Assembly (NCBI RefSeq): GCF_038811545.1
Contig: NZ_CP133319.1
Location: 2,323,516 to 2,387,515, forward strand
Origin: Rhodoligotrophos sp. CJ14
GTDB lineage: Bacteria; Pseudomonadota; Alphaproteobacteria; Rhizobiales; Im1
Length of the DNA: 64,000 nucleotides
Direction of reading: 5' to 3'
Made by a program: the position numbers and the translations under genes
The notes under the pieces: generated by a model
The model's input: only the letters and a program-made list of their open reading frames with translations
Databases searched by the model: none
What the model was told of the DNA's origin: nothing
Shown: positions 44,219 to 52,996 of the stretch, in pieces
How the letters are laid out: every line of letters starts with the position of its first letter
Numbering within the stretch: the stretch's first letter is position 1

Positions 44219-45543
44219 GCAAGACCAGCCCCACCCCCGCCTCACATCTCAGAAATTCTTCGAGGTCGGCCGATCTCTATGATCGGGCCTGCGCCGTACT
44301 TCCCGGCGGCAATACGCGAACGACTGTCTATACGCCGCCGCATCCGATCTATGCATCGCATGGCCAAGGCTGCCGCATCTGGGATGTTGAAGGCGTCGCA
44401 CGCATCGATTTCCTCAACAACTACACCGCCCTGATCCACGGCCATGCCCATCCCGCGATTACCGCGGCCGCCACCCAGCAGATCGCCCGAGGCGCCTGCT
44501 TCAGCATGCCGACGGAATCGGAAATCGCGCTCGCCGAGCTGCTCTGCAACAGGGTCGCCAGCATCGAGCAGATCCGCTTCACCAATTCGGGCAGCGAAGC
44601 TGTGATGATGGCCATCAAAGCCGCGCGCGCCTTCACGGGGCGTTTCAAGATTGCCAAGGCGGAAGGTGCCTATCACGGCTCTTATGATCATATGGAGGTG
44701 AGCGAAGATGCGGGTCCTGGTGCCTGGGGCGAGCCGGAGCCGCTGAGCCTGCCCTATTCGAAGGGTACTGCGCCCAGCATTCTCGACGAGGTGGTCGTTT
44801 TCCCGCTGAATGACCTCGCGCTCACCGAGACTATTATCCGTCGGCACGCAGCAGAGCTTGCGGCGATCATCATTGATCCGCTTGCCCCCCGCATCGGCCT
44901 GATCCCTGCGAGACAAGACTGGTTATCCCTGGTGCGCGGCCTATGCGATGAGCTCGCCATCGTGCTGATCAGTGACGAGATCATTTCGTTCCGCACGGCC
45001 TATGGCGGCGCACAGCAAAGCTTCGGCTTTCGCGCGGATCTGACCACCCTCGGCAAAATCATCGGCGGCGGCTTTCCCGTGGGCGCCCTCGGCGGGCGTT
45101 CCGACATCATGGCCGTGTTTGATCCAACCCAGGGAAAGCCGGCCGTTCCCCATGGAGGCACTTTCAACGCAAACCCTGTCACCATGGTGGCGGGTCGGGT
45201 CGCGATGGATCTCATGACTGAGCGGGCCTATGAGCGATTGGAGCGTTTGGGTGACAGGCTCGCCGAGGGCATCGAGGCGGTCTTTCGCGAAAGCGGCATA
45301 GACGGCCAAGTCACCGGTCGCGGCTCGATCCGGCGCATCCATCTCACCACCCGCAAGCTGCACGACTACCGATCGGCCTATCCCGGCCCCAAGGAAAAGG
45401 CCCGCATGGCCAAAATTTATGACGGGCTTCTCTCGCGTGGCGTGCTCATGGCGCCCGGCGGCATGATTGCCTTATCCACCGCGATGAGCGATGCCGAGAT
45501 CAACCATTTCATCAATGCGTTGCGCGAGGTTGTTTCAGGCTGA
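44215..45543 (+). CDS. Class III aminotransferase (GSAM/beta-amino acid transaminase-like)
   Basis: PLP enzyme of fold type I, 442 residues. PLP lysine is K281 in TLGKIIGGGFPVGA, the ring Asp is D254 in ISDEI, and G-S-E-A at about 127-130 binds phosphate. The N-terminal VLPGGNTRTTVYTPPHPIYA carries Arg35 at the place where, as I recall, beta-phenylalanine aminotransferases bind the substrate carboxylate. It is related to glutamate-1-semialdehyde aminomutase, but the context (catabolic locus with BKACE) favours a transaminase of beta- or similar amino acids. The start overlaps the oxidase stop (ATGA). Confidence 0.9.
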   Translation: MSKTSPTPASHLRNSSRSADLYDRACAVLPGGNTRTTVYTPPHPIYASHGQGCRIWDVEGVARIDFLNNYTALIHGHAHPAITAAATQQIARGACFSMPTESEIALAELLCNRVASIEQIRFTNSGSEAVMMAIKAARAFTGRFKIAKAEGAYHGSYDHMEVSEDAGPGAWGEPEPLSLPYSKGTAPSILDEVVVFPLNDLALTETIIRRHAAELAAIIIDPLAPRIGLIPARQDWLSLVRGLCDELAIVLISDEIISFRTAYGGAQQSFGFRADLTTLGKIIGGGFPVGALGGRSDIMAVFDPTQGKPAVPHGGTFNANPVTMVAGRVAMDLMTERAYERLERLGDRLAEGIEAVFRESGIDGQVTGRGSIRRIHLTTRKLHDYRSAYPGPKEKARMAKIYDGLLSRGVLMAPGGMIALSTAMSDAEINHFINALREVVSG

Positions 45544-45550
45544 TCAGCCT
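45537..45550. terminator. Palindrome spanning two convergent stop codons
   Basis: AGGCTGATCAGCCT is a perfect 14-bp palindrome that contains TGA of the aminotransferase and TCA of the opposing enolase-superfamily gene, which abut with no spacer; TTTGG follows. It may form a short terminator hairpin in both directions. Short and without loop bases, so weak evidence. Confidence 0.35.
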
Positions 45551-46632
45551 TTGGCGCGGAGATGAGCGATATAGTCCTGATTGAAGGTGAAACCCCAGCC
45601 GGGCCGCTCGGGTACGAGCGCCTCGCCGTCCGCAAACTCCAAACGCTCCTCATAAAGGTCGGAGAACCAGGGCATATATTCCAGGAAGGATACATTCGCG
45701 AGGGCCGCGAGCAGCTGAATGCTGGTTTCCGGAAACAGGTGGCTCGAGACGGGCACGTCGAAGGCTTCCGCAAGATGGCCGACCTTCATGAATTCGCTTA
45801 CCCCGCCCACACGCTGCAGATCGGGCATCAGGATGTCGGCGGAGCGCAGCTCGAGCATGCGGCGAAAGGCATAGCGTGTGTAATCGGTCTCACCGCTCGC
45901 GACCGGCGTTGAGATGGCAGCCTTGACGCGCGCCAGCCCTTCGAGATCCCACGCCGGCAACGGCTCCTCGAACCAAGTGATGTCGAATTCCTCCAGCATG
46001 CGCCCTCGCCGGATGGCTTCGTTCTCAGTCAAGCTTTGATTGGCATCGGTAAGCAGCTTGATTGATGGGCCGATCACCCGGCGCACAAGCGCAACGCGCT
46101 CCCGATCGGCCCCGGCAGTAGGCGCACCGAGCCGCAGCTTGATCGCCTTGAAGCCCTCCTCGACCATGCGCCCTGCTTCCTCCTCGAGCTCGCTCAGCGA
46201 GGCAGATAGCCAAAGGCCGCCCGAATGGTAAGCCGGTACGTGGGTGCGCACGCCGCCCAGCATTCGGAAAAGCGGCAGCCCAGCCGCCTTCGCATTCAAA
46301 TCCCACAGGGCGCCATCAAGCGCCGAGAGTCCGACGACGGATACCCCTTTGTGGCCGATGAAGTTCACCCCCCGCCAGGCCTCGGCCCAGAACCTCCCCG
46401 TGAACGCTGGATCAGTGTCGATCAGCAGCGGCTTCAGGCTGTCGATCATCTCGACGAACACGCGCGTCCGTATATCGTTGAGCGTGAACACAAGGTTTTC
46501 ACCGACCAATCCTTGATCGGTTCTCACGGTCACCAAAACGCAGCCAAAACAGGTGATCTTGCCCAAGGCGAATCCCACGGGCTTTGCCAGAGGCACGACC
46601 ACAGGCTGGGTCTCGATATCGGTGATCTTCAT
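45544..46632 (-). CDS. Enolase-superfamily (mandelate racemase/muconate lactonising) enzyme
   Basis: A 362-residue member of the mandelate racemase group. The metal ligands are D196 (TDANQS), E222 (WFEEPLP) and E248 (ASGETD). The His-Asp dyad is D271 (MPDLQ) and H298 (SSHLFPE), with E302 near. In the K-x-K position it has K165-x-R167 (FKAIKLRLG), so the second acid/base lysine is an arginine; this argues for dehydratase or one-sided chemistry rather than simple racemisation. It is the last gene of the minus-strand transporter operon and follows the GntR gene by 15 bases. Substrate unknown. Confidence 0.9.
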   Translation of the reverse strand: MKITDIETQPVVVPLAKPVGFALGKITCFGCVLVTVRTDQGLVGENLVFTLNDIRTRVFVEMIDSLKPLLIDTDPAFTGRFWAEAWRGVNFIGHKGVSVVGLSALDGALWDLNAKAAGLPLFRMLGGVRTHVPAYHSGGLWLSASLSELEEEAGRMVEEGFKAIKLRLGAPTAGADRERVALVRRVIGPSIKLLTDANQSLTENEAIRRGRMLEEFDITWFEEPLPAWDLEGLARVKAAISTPVASGETDYTRYAFRRMLELRSADILMPDLQRVGGVSEFMKVGHLAEAFDVPVSSHLFPETSIQLLAALANVSFLEYMPWFSDLYEERLEFADGEALVPERPGWGFTFNQDYIAHLRAKG

Positions 46633-46647
46633 GGGCAGGCCCTAAGG

Positions 46648-47388
46648 TCAGATCGGCAGGTCGAGCTTGTAGGCGAGACGGTCGAAGGGCGAGATGGACA
46701 CCCCATAAATCGAGAAGTCGCCCGATTTGACGACCGGATTATAGAAGTGACGGATGGTAGGATAACCGACGGACACCCCTAGTAGCGCCGACAGCTGCGG
46801 CGATGCCGGGGCCGCATCGAAATACAGATGATTGTCCGAGAGCTTCAGATTGCGCTTTCTCAACACCCTGTACATCAGGTCATTGGAGAGATCATCGATG
46901 AAATCCTGATCGATCGGCATGGTGACGAAAGTATGCTCGAGCGCCATGGCCTCACCATCGATCATGATCAGCCGGTTGATGCAGAGATGTTTCGCATTGG
47001 CCACATTGAACTGCGCGAATGCCGGATCCTGGGGGTCACGCAGCTCGACCGAAAGCGTTTTCGTGGTGGCCGTCTTGCCGATATGCAGCGCCTCCTCGAA
47101 GGCGCCGTAGTGCTGATCGCGCACGCGGTTGAGATGCCGCACGAAGCGACGCGTTGAATTGACGAAGGTGCCAAGCCCCGGCACGGTGCGCAGCAGGCCG
47201 GCATTCTGGAGATCCGTCAGGGCCCGGCGCACGGTAATGCCGCTGACCCGGAGCTCTGAGGCGAGCGCCAACACGGAAGGCAGCGGTTCATCGGGCTTGT
47301 AAACGCCGGCCTTTATGCGCTCTTCAATCGTGGCGCGAGCGATCTCGTATAGAGGGCGCCCACCGCCCAAGCGTGATCTCGCAATCAT
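46648..47388 (-). CDS. GntR/HutC-family regulator with UTRA domain
   Basis: A 246-residue repressor. The N-terminal winged helix (about 13-80) has PLYEIARATIEERIKAGVY and the recognition helix around SGITVRRALTDLQNAGLL. The C-terminal UTRA ligand-binding domain (about 95-240) has the typical H-L/C-I-N-R-L-I-M-I-D pattern. It lies inside the transporter operon, 7 bases after the ATPase gene, so it would be autoregulated through site 3. Three GTATAC-centred palindromes in the locus promoters are the likely operators. The inducer is probably the imported compound or a breakdown product. Confidence 0.92.
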   Translation of the reverse strand: MIARSRLGGGRPLYEIARATIEERIKAGVYKPDEPLPSVLALASELRVSGITVRRALTDLQNAGLLRTVPGLGTFVNSTRRFVRHLNRVRDQHYGAFEEALHIGKTATTKTLSVELRDPQDPAFAQFNVANAKHLCINRLIMIDGEAMALEHTFVTMPIDQDFIDDLSNDLMYRVLRKRNLKLSDNHLYFDAAPASPQLSALLGVSVGYPTIRHFYNPVVKSGDFSIYGVSISPFDRLAYKLDLPI

Positions 47389-47395
47389 GCCTTCA

Positions 47396-48496
47396 TCAAT
47401 TCCCTACTGTTCTGGCCTTGGACTCACCGGCCACTACAATACAATCGGCGGAGTCGAAGGCCAGAACGACCGGCGCGCCATGTTGCGGAACGGGCTGACC
47501 CAGATTCTTTTCAACAACTGCAATCCGTTTGCCGCCCCTTGTTTCTGCCAGAATGGCGAGGTCGGGCCCGAGATAGGTCGCCTCGATGACAATCGCCTCG
47601 ATCTGGTTTTCCCCGGGAGAAAGCTTGCCATCGTAAATGGCACGAATCCGCTCCGGACGCACGCAGACATCATGCGTAGAACCCTGCGGAATGTCAGACG
47701 GAGCGAGCGTCAAGACGAGGCCTTCCTTCGTATCGAAACGGGCGCCATTCCCATCGCCCCCGCTGATCTTTCCCTCGAACCAGTTCGACCGGCCGACGAA
47801 CTCGGCGACGAATCGGTTAGCGGGACGTGCATAGATGTCAGCGGGGCTTGCCACCTGCTCAACTCTGCCTCGGTTCATGACGATGACCGTGCTGCCGAGG
47901 CTCATCGCCTCTTCCTGATCATGCGTCACCACGATCACGGCGGCCCCGACTTTACCAAGCACCTCCTTGAGCTCGACCCGCAGCTCCTGCCGCAGTTTCG
48001 CATCCAGCGCGGATAGCGGCTCATCGAGCAGAACCACATCCGGATTGACAGCGATCGCCCTTGCGAGCGCAACACGCTGCTGCTGGCCGCCGCTCAGCTG
48101 GTTTGGCCGCCGCTTTTCGTAACCCGAGAGCTGGATAATCTTCAGAAGCGACGCCACACGGTCCGCCAGCTCCCGCGCGGGATAGCCGCGACGCTTGAGT
48201 CCATAGGCGATGTTTTGCTCCACCGTCATGTGCGGGAACAGCGCATATTCCTGAAAGACGATGCCCACATTGCGCTCATAGGGCCGGGTGCCGCTCACAT
48301 CCCGTCCTGAGATCAGGATCTGTCCCGAGCTCGGCGTCTCGAATCCGGCGATCATCCGCAGGATCGTCGTCTTGCCGCAACCGCTCGGCCCCAAGAGCGA
48401 GACGATCTGCCCCCGTGCCACGCTGAAGCTGCAATCGGTCACCGCCCGCACCGGGCCGAAGCTCTTCGAGATATTGACGAGCCGGACCGCGTCCAT
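47396..48496 (-). CDS. ABC transporter ATPase, PotA-like
   Basis: ATPase of a polyamine/opine/amino-acid-type importer, 366 residues. Walker A GPSGCGKTT (36-44), Q-loop FQEYALFPHM, signature LSGGQQQRVALARA, Walker B VVLLDEPLSALDAKLR and switch His in VVTHDQEEA are all intact. A C-terminal TOBE domain (about 280-360) completes the PotA/CysA layout. The ATG at 48496 is chosen with GGAAG upstream; GTG 48511 is an alternative. It lies between the permease genes and the GntR gene. Confidence 0.93.
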   Translation of the reverse strand: MDAVRLVNISKSFGPVRAVTDCSFSVARGQIVSLLGPSGCGKTTILRMIAGFETPSSGQILISGRDVSGTRPYERNVGIVFQEYALFPHMTVEQNIAYGLKRRGYPARELADRVASLLKIIQLSGYEKRRPNQLSGGQQQRVALARAIAVNPDVVLLDEPLSALDAKLRQELRVELKEVLGKVGAAVIVVTHDQEEAMSLGSTVIVMNRGRVEQVASPADIYARPANRFVAEFVGRSNWFEGKISGGDGNGARFDTKEGLVLTLAPSDIPQGSTHDVCVRPERIRAIYDGKLSPGENQIEAIVIEATYLGPDLAILAETRGGKRIAVVEKNLGQPVPQHGAPVVLAFDSADCIVVAGESKARTVGN

Positions 48497-48515
48497 TCCA
48501 GTTACTTCCACAGTC

Positions 48516-49337
48516 TCAGCCTCTGTAGATTCCTTGGCCGATCACACGTTCGAGGCCAATGAGGCGGTCGAGCAGAACGATCAGGGCGATTGTGATGAGG
48601 ATCAGCACCACGGCGGCCGCCGCAATGGTCAGATCGAAATTGGCGCGCATCATGCTCAGCATGGCCACCGGCAATGTATAGGCGTTCGGATCAGACAGGA
48701 ACATGCTCAGCGAGGCATCATCCATGGAGAAGGCCAGCGCAAAGACAGCGCCAGCGGCAATGCCGGTTCGCGCGAGCGGCAGGGTGACATCCCAAAAGGC
48801 TTGCCTCTCATTCGCACCAAGGCTTTGCGCCACCTCCACATAAGCGCGCGGAATGCCGCTGAGGCTCACCAGCGTCGTCCGGAACGTATAGGGGATGGCC
48901 ACGATCAGGTGGCCGGCAAGCAGCCGCCAGAAGCCGTCATGCACACCAATGCGCGAGAGGAACAGCAGAAGAGCAAAGCCGATGACGACCGCCGGCACGA
49001 TCAGCGGCGCGAGAAACAGGTTAACCAGCAGCTTCTTGCCAGGAAAGCTCGTGCGGTCCACCATCACGGCCATTGAGACGCCGACAAGCACGGCAAGGCC
49101 GGTCGCCAGCAGCGAGACCGTAATGCTTATGGCGAGACCTTTGAGATAATATTGGCTCGAGAAGAAATCTTCATACCAGTGCAGCGAGAACTCCTTGGGC
49201 GGAAATGGACCCAGGAAGGTTCGCGCGTCGAATGACATGGTGATCGCCACCAGCAACGGCACGATGAGGAACGCAAAAGCGATCAGAATGAGAAGGCCCG
49301 CGAGCAGGCTCCCGGCGCCATCGAGCATACTCTTCAT
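48516..49337 (-). CDS. ABC transporter permease, PotC-like
   Basis: A 273-residue inner-membrane permease with six hydrophobic helices. The EAA loop is in YVEVAQSLGANERQAFWDVTLPLA (about 180-203), where the ATPase docks. The N-terminal region FSLHWYEDFFSSQYYLKGLA is typical of PotC proteins. It starts within the 3' end of the upstream permease (4-base overlap) and is followed by the ATPase gene after 19 bases. Confidence 0.92.
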   Translation of the reverse strand: MKSMLDGAGSLLAGLLILIAFAFLIVPLLVAITMSFDARTFLGPFPPKEFSLHWYEDFFSSQYYLKGLAISITVSLLATGLAVLVGVSMAVMVDRTSFPGKKLLVNLFLAPLIVPAVVIGFALLLFLSRIGVHDGFWRLLAGHLIVAIPYTFRTTLVSLSGIPRAYVEVAQSLGANERQAFWDVTLPLARTGIAAGAVFALAFSMDDASLSMFLSDPNAYTLPVAMLSMMRANFDLTIAAAAVVLILITIALIVLLDRLIGLERVIGQGIYRG

Positions 49338-50194
49338 GACCGTGCCTCCCGACGACGGCCGGCAACAGATGAAAGGCAGTAGACGATCAGCAAGGTCGCG
49401 ATGAGCAGTGCGATTGCTATGGCTGCACCACCCGGGAAATTGGTGACCTCGCCGAACCTGCTGTAGATCAGGTTCGAGACAAACAGCACACGTCCCTTTC
49501 CCAGCACCATGGGAATGATGAACGCGCTGATGCAGAGGCTATAGGAGATCAGAAAGGCTGACAGCGCCGCAGTTGTGCTCAGCGGCAGCGTGACCATCAG
49601 ATGGGAGTGCCAGCGGGCTGATCCGAGGGACTGCGCAGCTTCCAGGAGGCGCGGATTAATATTCTGGAGCGCGCTCACCAGCGTGAGCGCGGTGATCGGC
49701 AAGGTCAGATGCACCAGCCCCATGATCACCAGAGCCTCCGTCATGCCTTGTCCGTTGGGATTGACGCCGAGCCATAGAGAGATCGGCCGCAGGAATCCGA
49801 CGGGGCCGAAGGTCAGGGCAATCGAATAGACCCGGGCCAGGACGCTCAGAAACATCATGCTCACAAAGAAGGTGATGTAGAAGCGTCGGCGCGCGCTCCG
49901 CGTCTCCGTCGCGATGAGATAGGCAATGGGATAGGCGAACACGAGCGATATCAGCGAGGCTATCAGCCCGATACGGAACGTATCGTAAAAGTAGAGCGCA
50001 TAGGCGGGCGAGAAGATCTCGCGATAATTGTCGAATGTTAGCCCATGTTCCGCAGCACCAATGCGCCCGGCCACATGCGGCAACAGACTTTCCCAGCCAA
50101 CCATCATCAGCGGTATGATCAAGAGCGCCGTGAGACACACGATGCCCGGAATGGCCAGAAGAAGCGGCCGGCTGGATTGACGTTGCCGAGACAT
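49334..50194 (-). CDS. ABC transporter permease, PotB-like
   Basis: A 286-residue permease with about six helices; the EAA loop is in LLEAAQSLGSARWHSHLMVTLPLS (about 190-213). The N-terminus MSRQRQSSRPLLLAIPGIVC leads into the first helix, and a large periplasmic segment follows it (HGLTFDNYREIFSP). PotB/PotC pairing with overlapping genes indicates a heteromeric channel. It lies 39 bases after the binding-protein gene. Confidence 0.92.
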   Translation of the reverse strand: MSRQRQSSRPLLLAIPGIVCLTALLIIPLMMVGWESLLPHVAGRIGAAEHGLTFDNYREIFSPAYALYFYDTFRIGLIASLISLVFAYPIAYLIATETRSARRRFYITFFVSMMFLSVLARVYSIALTFGPVGFLRPISLWLGVNPNGQGMTEALVIMGLVHLTLPITALTLVSALQNINPRLLEAAQSLGSARWHSHLMVTLPLSTTAALSAFLISYSLCISAFIIPMVLGKGRVLFVSNLIYSRFGEVTNFPGGAAIAIALLIATLLIVYCLSSVAGRRREARS

Positions 50195-50233
50195 TCAGCG
50201 CGCAACCTTGCTCGTCCTCACGTAAGCCTTTGC

Positions 50234-51316
50234 TTATCGCAGCAATGGCACGATCTCAGTTTCCCAGCGCTTCATCCAGTTATTCAGTTGGCCTGACACA
50301 TAGGCCCAATCGGCGTGATAGACGAATTTCTTGTCTTCCTCTTCGGTAAACCGCAGGAAGCTCAGCCTTTCTGGAACCTCGGCCAAGGTATTGCTGGGCA
50401 GCGTACCGATGGCTTCGTTATATAGCGCGTTATTCTCCGGTGAGAGCATGAAGTTGATGAGCTCGCAGGCGCCCTTCTTGTTCCGCCCCTTCAACACCAC
50501 AAAACCAGTGGTGAAGATGACCGTCTTGAAACCCTTGTCACCTTCGACACGCCCCAAGGTTTTGACGGGAAAGTTCTTTCCGATCGCACCATTCACGACG
50601 GCTGAACCGAAGTCGATCGAAGTCTCTCCGGTCGTCATCGATGTGATGATGTCATTATCCGAGTGAGCGACGCGGCCGATATTGCCGCTTTTGGCGAGTT
50701 CCTTCAGAAACTCCCAGCCGGGTTCCAGGTTTTTCTCGTCTCCTCCACGGGCAAGAGCCAGGGTGACCACCGCAAAATTGGTGCTCAGCAGCGGATCGGG
50801 AAAGACGATCTGTCCCTTGAGCTGCGGGTCCAGAAGATCTTCGATCTTCGTCAGCTTGATCGGGCAGATATCTTCGCGATAGGCCCAGAGATTGGCGTTG
50901 ATGCTTGTGGGAATGGTCATGAACTGACCCTTGTCGTCCTTGAAAATCAGGGACTCGGGCACGTTCTTCAGGTTGGGGACGTCCTCCAGTGAGATCGGCT
51001 CCAGCCAGCCTTCCTGCATCATCGACAGGAAAACGGGATCCCAGGCCGCGACAGCATCATATTTGACGTTTGGCCAAGCAGCTTTGATCTTACCCAATAT
51101 CGCAGCAGCGCCACCGGAATGGAGCTCCCAGGTGACATTTGCCTTGTCCTGCTTGGCTACGATCGCCTCGGATACTTTGATATAATTGCCGCCCCATTGA
51201 ACAAAGACGAGGTCTTCTTTGGCCGCGGCGGAATGAGGAATGAAGCTCGCCGAAGCAGCAAGGCCCGCTGCCGCGGTGCCGGCAAGGAAATGGCGCCTGG
51301 TGAGATTGTCGCGCAT
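50234..51316 (-). CDS. ABC transporter substrate-binding protein (PotD-like, Tat signal)
   Basis: Periplasmic solute-binding protein family 1, 360 residues. The N-terminus MRDNLTRRHFLAGTAAAGLA is a twin-arginine signal (R7-R8-H-F-L), implying export in a folded state. The mature protein starts near AKEDLVFVQWGGNYIKVSEA, the usual first strand of polyamine/opine-type binding proteins. The absence of clear carboxylate-only motifs leaves polyamines, amino acids or quaternary amines possible. It is first in the operon; the predicted promoter and operator lie 67-95 bases upstream. Confidence 0.92.
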   Translation of the reverse strand: MRDNLTRRHFLAGTAAAGLAASASFIPHSAAAKEDLVFVQWGGNYIKVSEAIVAKQDKANVTWELHSGGAAAILGKIKAAWPNVKYDAVAAWDPVFLSMMQEGWLEPISLEDVPNLKNVPESLIFKDDKGQFMTIPTSINANLWAYREDICPIKLTKIEDLLDPQLKGQIVFPDPLLSTNFAVVTLALARGGDEKNLEPGWEFLKELAKSGNIGRVAHSDNDIITSMTTGETSIDFGSAVVNGAIGKNFPVKTLGRVEGDKGFKTVIFTTGFVVLKGRNKKGACELINFMLSPENNALYNEAIGTLPSNTLAEVPERLSFLRFTEEEDKKFVYHADWAYVSGQLNNWMKRWETEIVPLLR

Positions 51317-51382
51317 TGTGTTCTCCCTCCTTACTGGCAGCCTGACCTTATGCTGGGTCTACATCGTTACTGCCGTGTAGAC

Positions 51383-51411
51383 ATATTCTCCCATGTATAC
51401 GTGGAAGTCAA
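51383..51411 (-). promoter_or_regulatory. Promoter with GntR-type operator (site 3)
   Basis: On the minus strand -35 TTGACT (51411-51406) and -10 GAATAT (51388-51383) are separated by 17 bp, and the spacer holds CCACGTATACATGG (51404-51391). The core GTATAC and flanks match sites 1 and 2. It would drive the transporter, GntR and enolase-superfamily genes, closing an autoregulatory loop. Confidence 0.8.
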
Positions 51412-51790
51412 TGATGGCTCCTGTGTCCGCTTGGCTTCTTGTCGCGTAAAGAGCTGAACGCAGCCCGCTTCTCAGCAGGCCCCGTCCCTCACCTGGACTG
51501 CACGGTTGTATCAGAAGCGTTGCTGTTCGGTAGCATCCGGACGCCGCCTATTGTTCGAGGGCGGATCGTCACGATTGAGGTGAGCGGATGCGCTCACCTT
51601 GGCCGAGGGAACTGAGATTGGTCCTATAGGCCCCTTCGCGCGTACCGACGGGCCGTCGCGGGCGCGTGACACTGATCCAGTCCGCCCCGCCGCAGTGGCC
51701 GACACTGATCTACAGCGCCCAGCCGGCTAAAGCCCGTCCCTCACCGCTTTATGCGCCCTGTCGAACAGAACCCTTGCGGACATTGCGGTG
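51412..51790. other. Intergenic region without a gene
   Basis: The 379 bases between the transporter promoter and the 3' end of the MFS gene contain no reading frame with protein-like features. A perfect 9-bp inverted repeat AGGTGAGCG/CGCTCACCT with loop GATG lies at 51578-51599 and could be a terminator or binding site. Confidence 0.5.
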
Positions 51791-52996
51791 TCAGACACTG
51801 TGTGGATTACGCGGGAGGAAGAACGTCATGAGCCCGACGGCCGGCAACCAGGCACATACCCAGAAGACATTGATGATGCCGATCCAGTCGGCCAGCGCGC
51901 CGAGGGCTGCAGCGCAGATGCCCCCAAGACCGAATGATAAGCCGTAGAACAGCCCGCCGACCAGCCCGACACGATGTGGCACCAGGTCGATCGCATAGAT
52001 CAGGATCGAGGCAAAGGCGCTCGAGATGATCAGGCTGACGATGACACTGAGCACGCCGGTCCAGAACAGATCCGCATAGGGCAGCATCAGCGCGAATGGC
52101 AACGTCCCGAGGATCGACAGCCATATCACGCGATCGCGGCCGATCCGGTCGCCAAGCATGCCGCCGGCGATCACACCCACAGCGCCGACCACGAGATAGA
52201 CGAACAGCATGATCTGCGAGAGCTGCACCGTCACCCCGAAGCGCTCGATGAGATAGAATGTGTAATAGGAAGTGAAGCTCGCCGTATAGGCATTCTTCGA
52301 GAGCAGCAGCACCATCAGAATTGCCATGGCAAAGACGATACGTCTGCGTGGCAGCAAATTGCTGTGTACTTTCTCCTGCGTTCCCTTGCCCTCCGCCACC
52401 TGGCGGCGCCGGAACGCCACATAGCGCGAAGCTGTCCAGAACATGAGCACCATGGCGAGCAGGACGATGCCCGAGAACCATGCCAAGCTTGATTGTCCGC
52501 GCGGCACCACGACTATGGCGGCCAGCAGCGGCCCGATCGCATAACCGGCATGGCCGCCGACCTGGAATACGCCCTGCGCGAGCCCTTGCCGCCCGGCCGC
52601 AGCGTGGCGGGCCATTCGCGTTGCCTCCGGATGGAAGACAGCCGACCCGACGCCGACCAACGCCGCCGCGATCAGCACCACGCCGTAGCTATGCGCGAAA
52701 GCGAGGAGGAGCAGCCCGCTCAGGGTCGCGGCCATGCCCAGGACCATCGCGTAGGGCCATGGACGGCGGTCAGTCAGATAACCAAGGACGGGCTGCAGCA
52801 GCGACGACGTGACCTGGAACGCCAGCGTGATCAGGCCGATCTGCACAAAATCCAGCCGATAGCTCTCCTTGATCAGCGGGTACAGCGCTGGGATCATCGA
52901 TTGGACGAGATCGTTTAGCAAATGCGCCCCACTCAGCGCGGCCAGAACTGACATCAGCGGGCGTCCGCGGGAAGTGGCTATCGAAACGGAGGTCAT
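51791..52996 (-). CDS. MFS transporter, fosmidomycin-resistance (Fsr) type
   Basis: A 401-residue major facilitator protein with about twelve helices. The N-terminal helix region LSGAHLLNDLVQSMIPALYP and the loops YLTDRRPWPYAM and GVGSAVFHPEATRMAR are characteristic of the Fsr subgroup. The ATG at 52996 has ACGGAGG upstream; the frame continues to 53080 without family similarity. A predicted TetR operator lies about 270 bases upstream, so it may export or import compounds of the neighbouring pathway. The true substrate is unknown, and drug resistance is not implied. Confidence 0.88.
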   Translation of the reverse strand: MTSVSIATSRGRPLMSVLAALSGAHLLNDLVQSMIPALYPLIKESYRLDFVQIGLITLAFQVTSSLLQPVLGYLTDRRPWPYAMVLGMAATLSGLLLLAFAHSYGVVLIAAALVGVGSAVFHPEATRMARHAAAGRQGLAQGVFQVGGHAGYAIGPLLAAIVVVPRGQSSLAWFSGIVLLAMVLMFWTASRYVAFRRRQVAEGKGTQEKVHSNLLPRRRIVFAMAILMVLLLSKNAYTASFTSYYTFYLIERFGVTVQLSQIMLFVYLVVGAVGVIAGGMLGDRIGRDRVIWLSILGTLPFALMLPYADLFWTGVLSVIVSLIISSAFASILIYAIDLVPHRVGLVGGLFYGLSFGLGGICAAALGALADWIGIINVFWVCAWLPAVGLMTFFLPRNPHSV

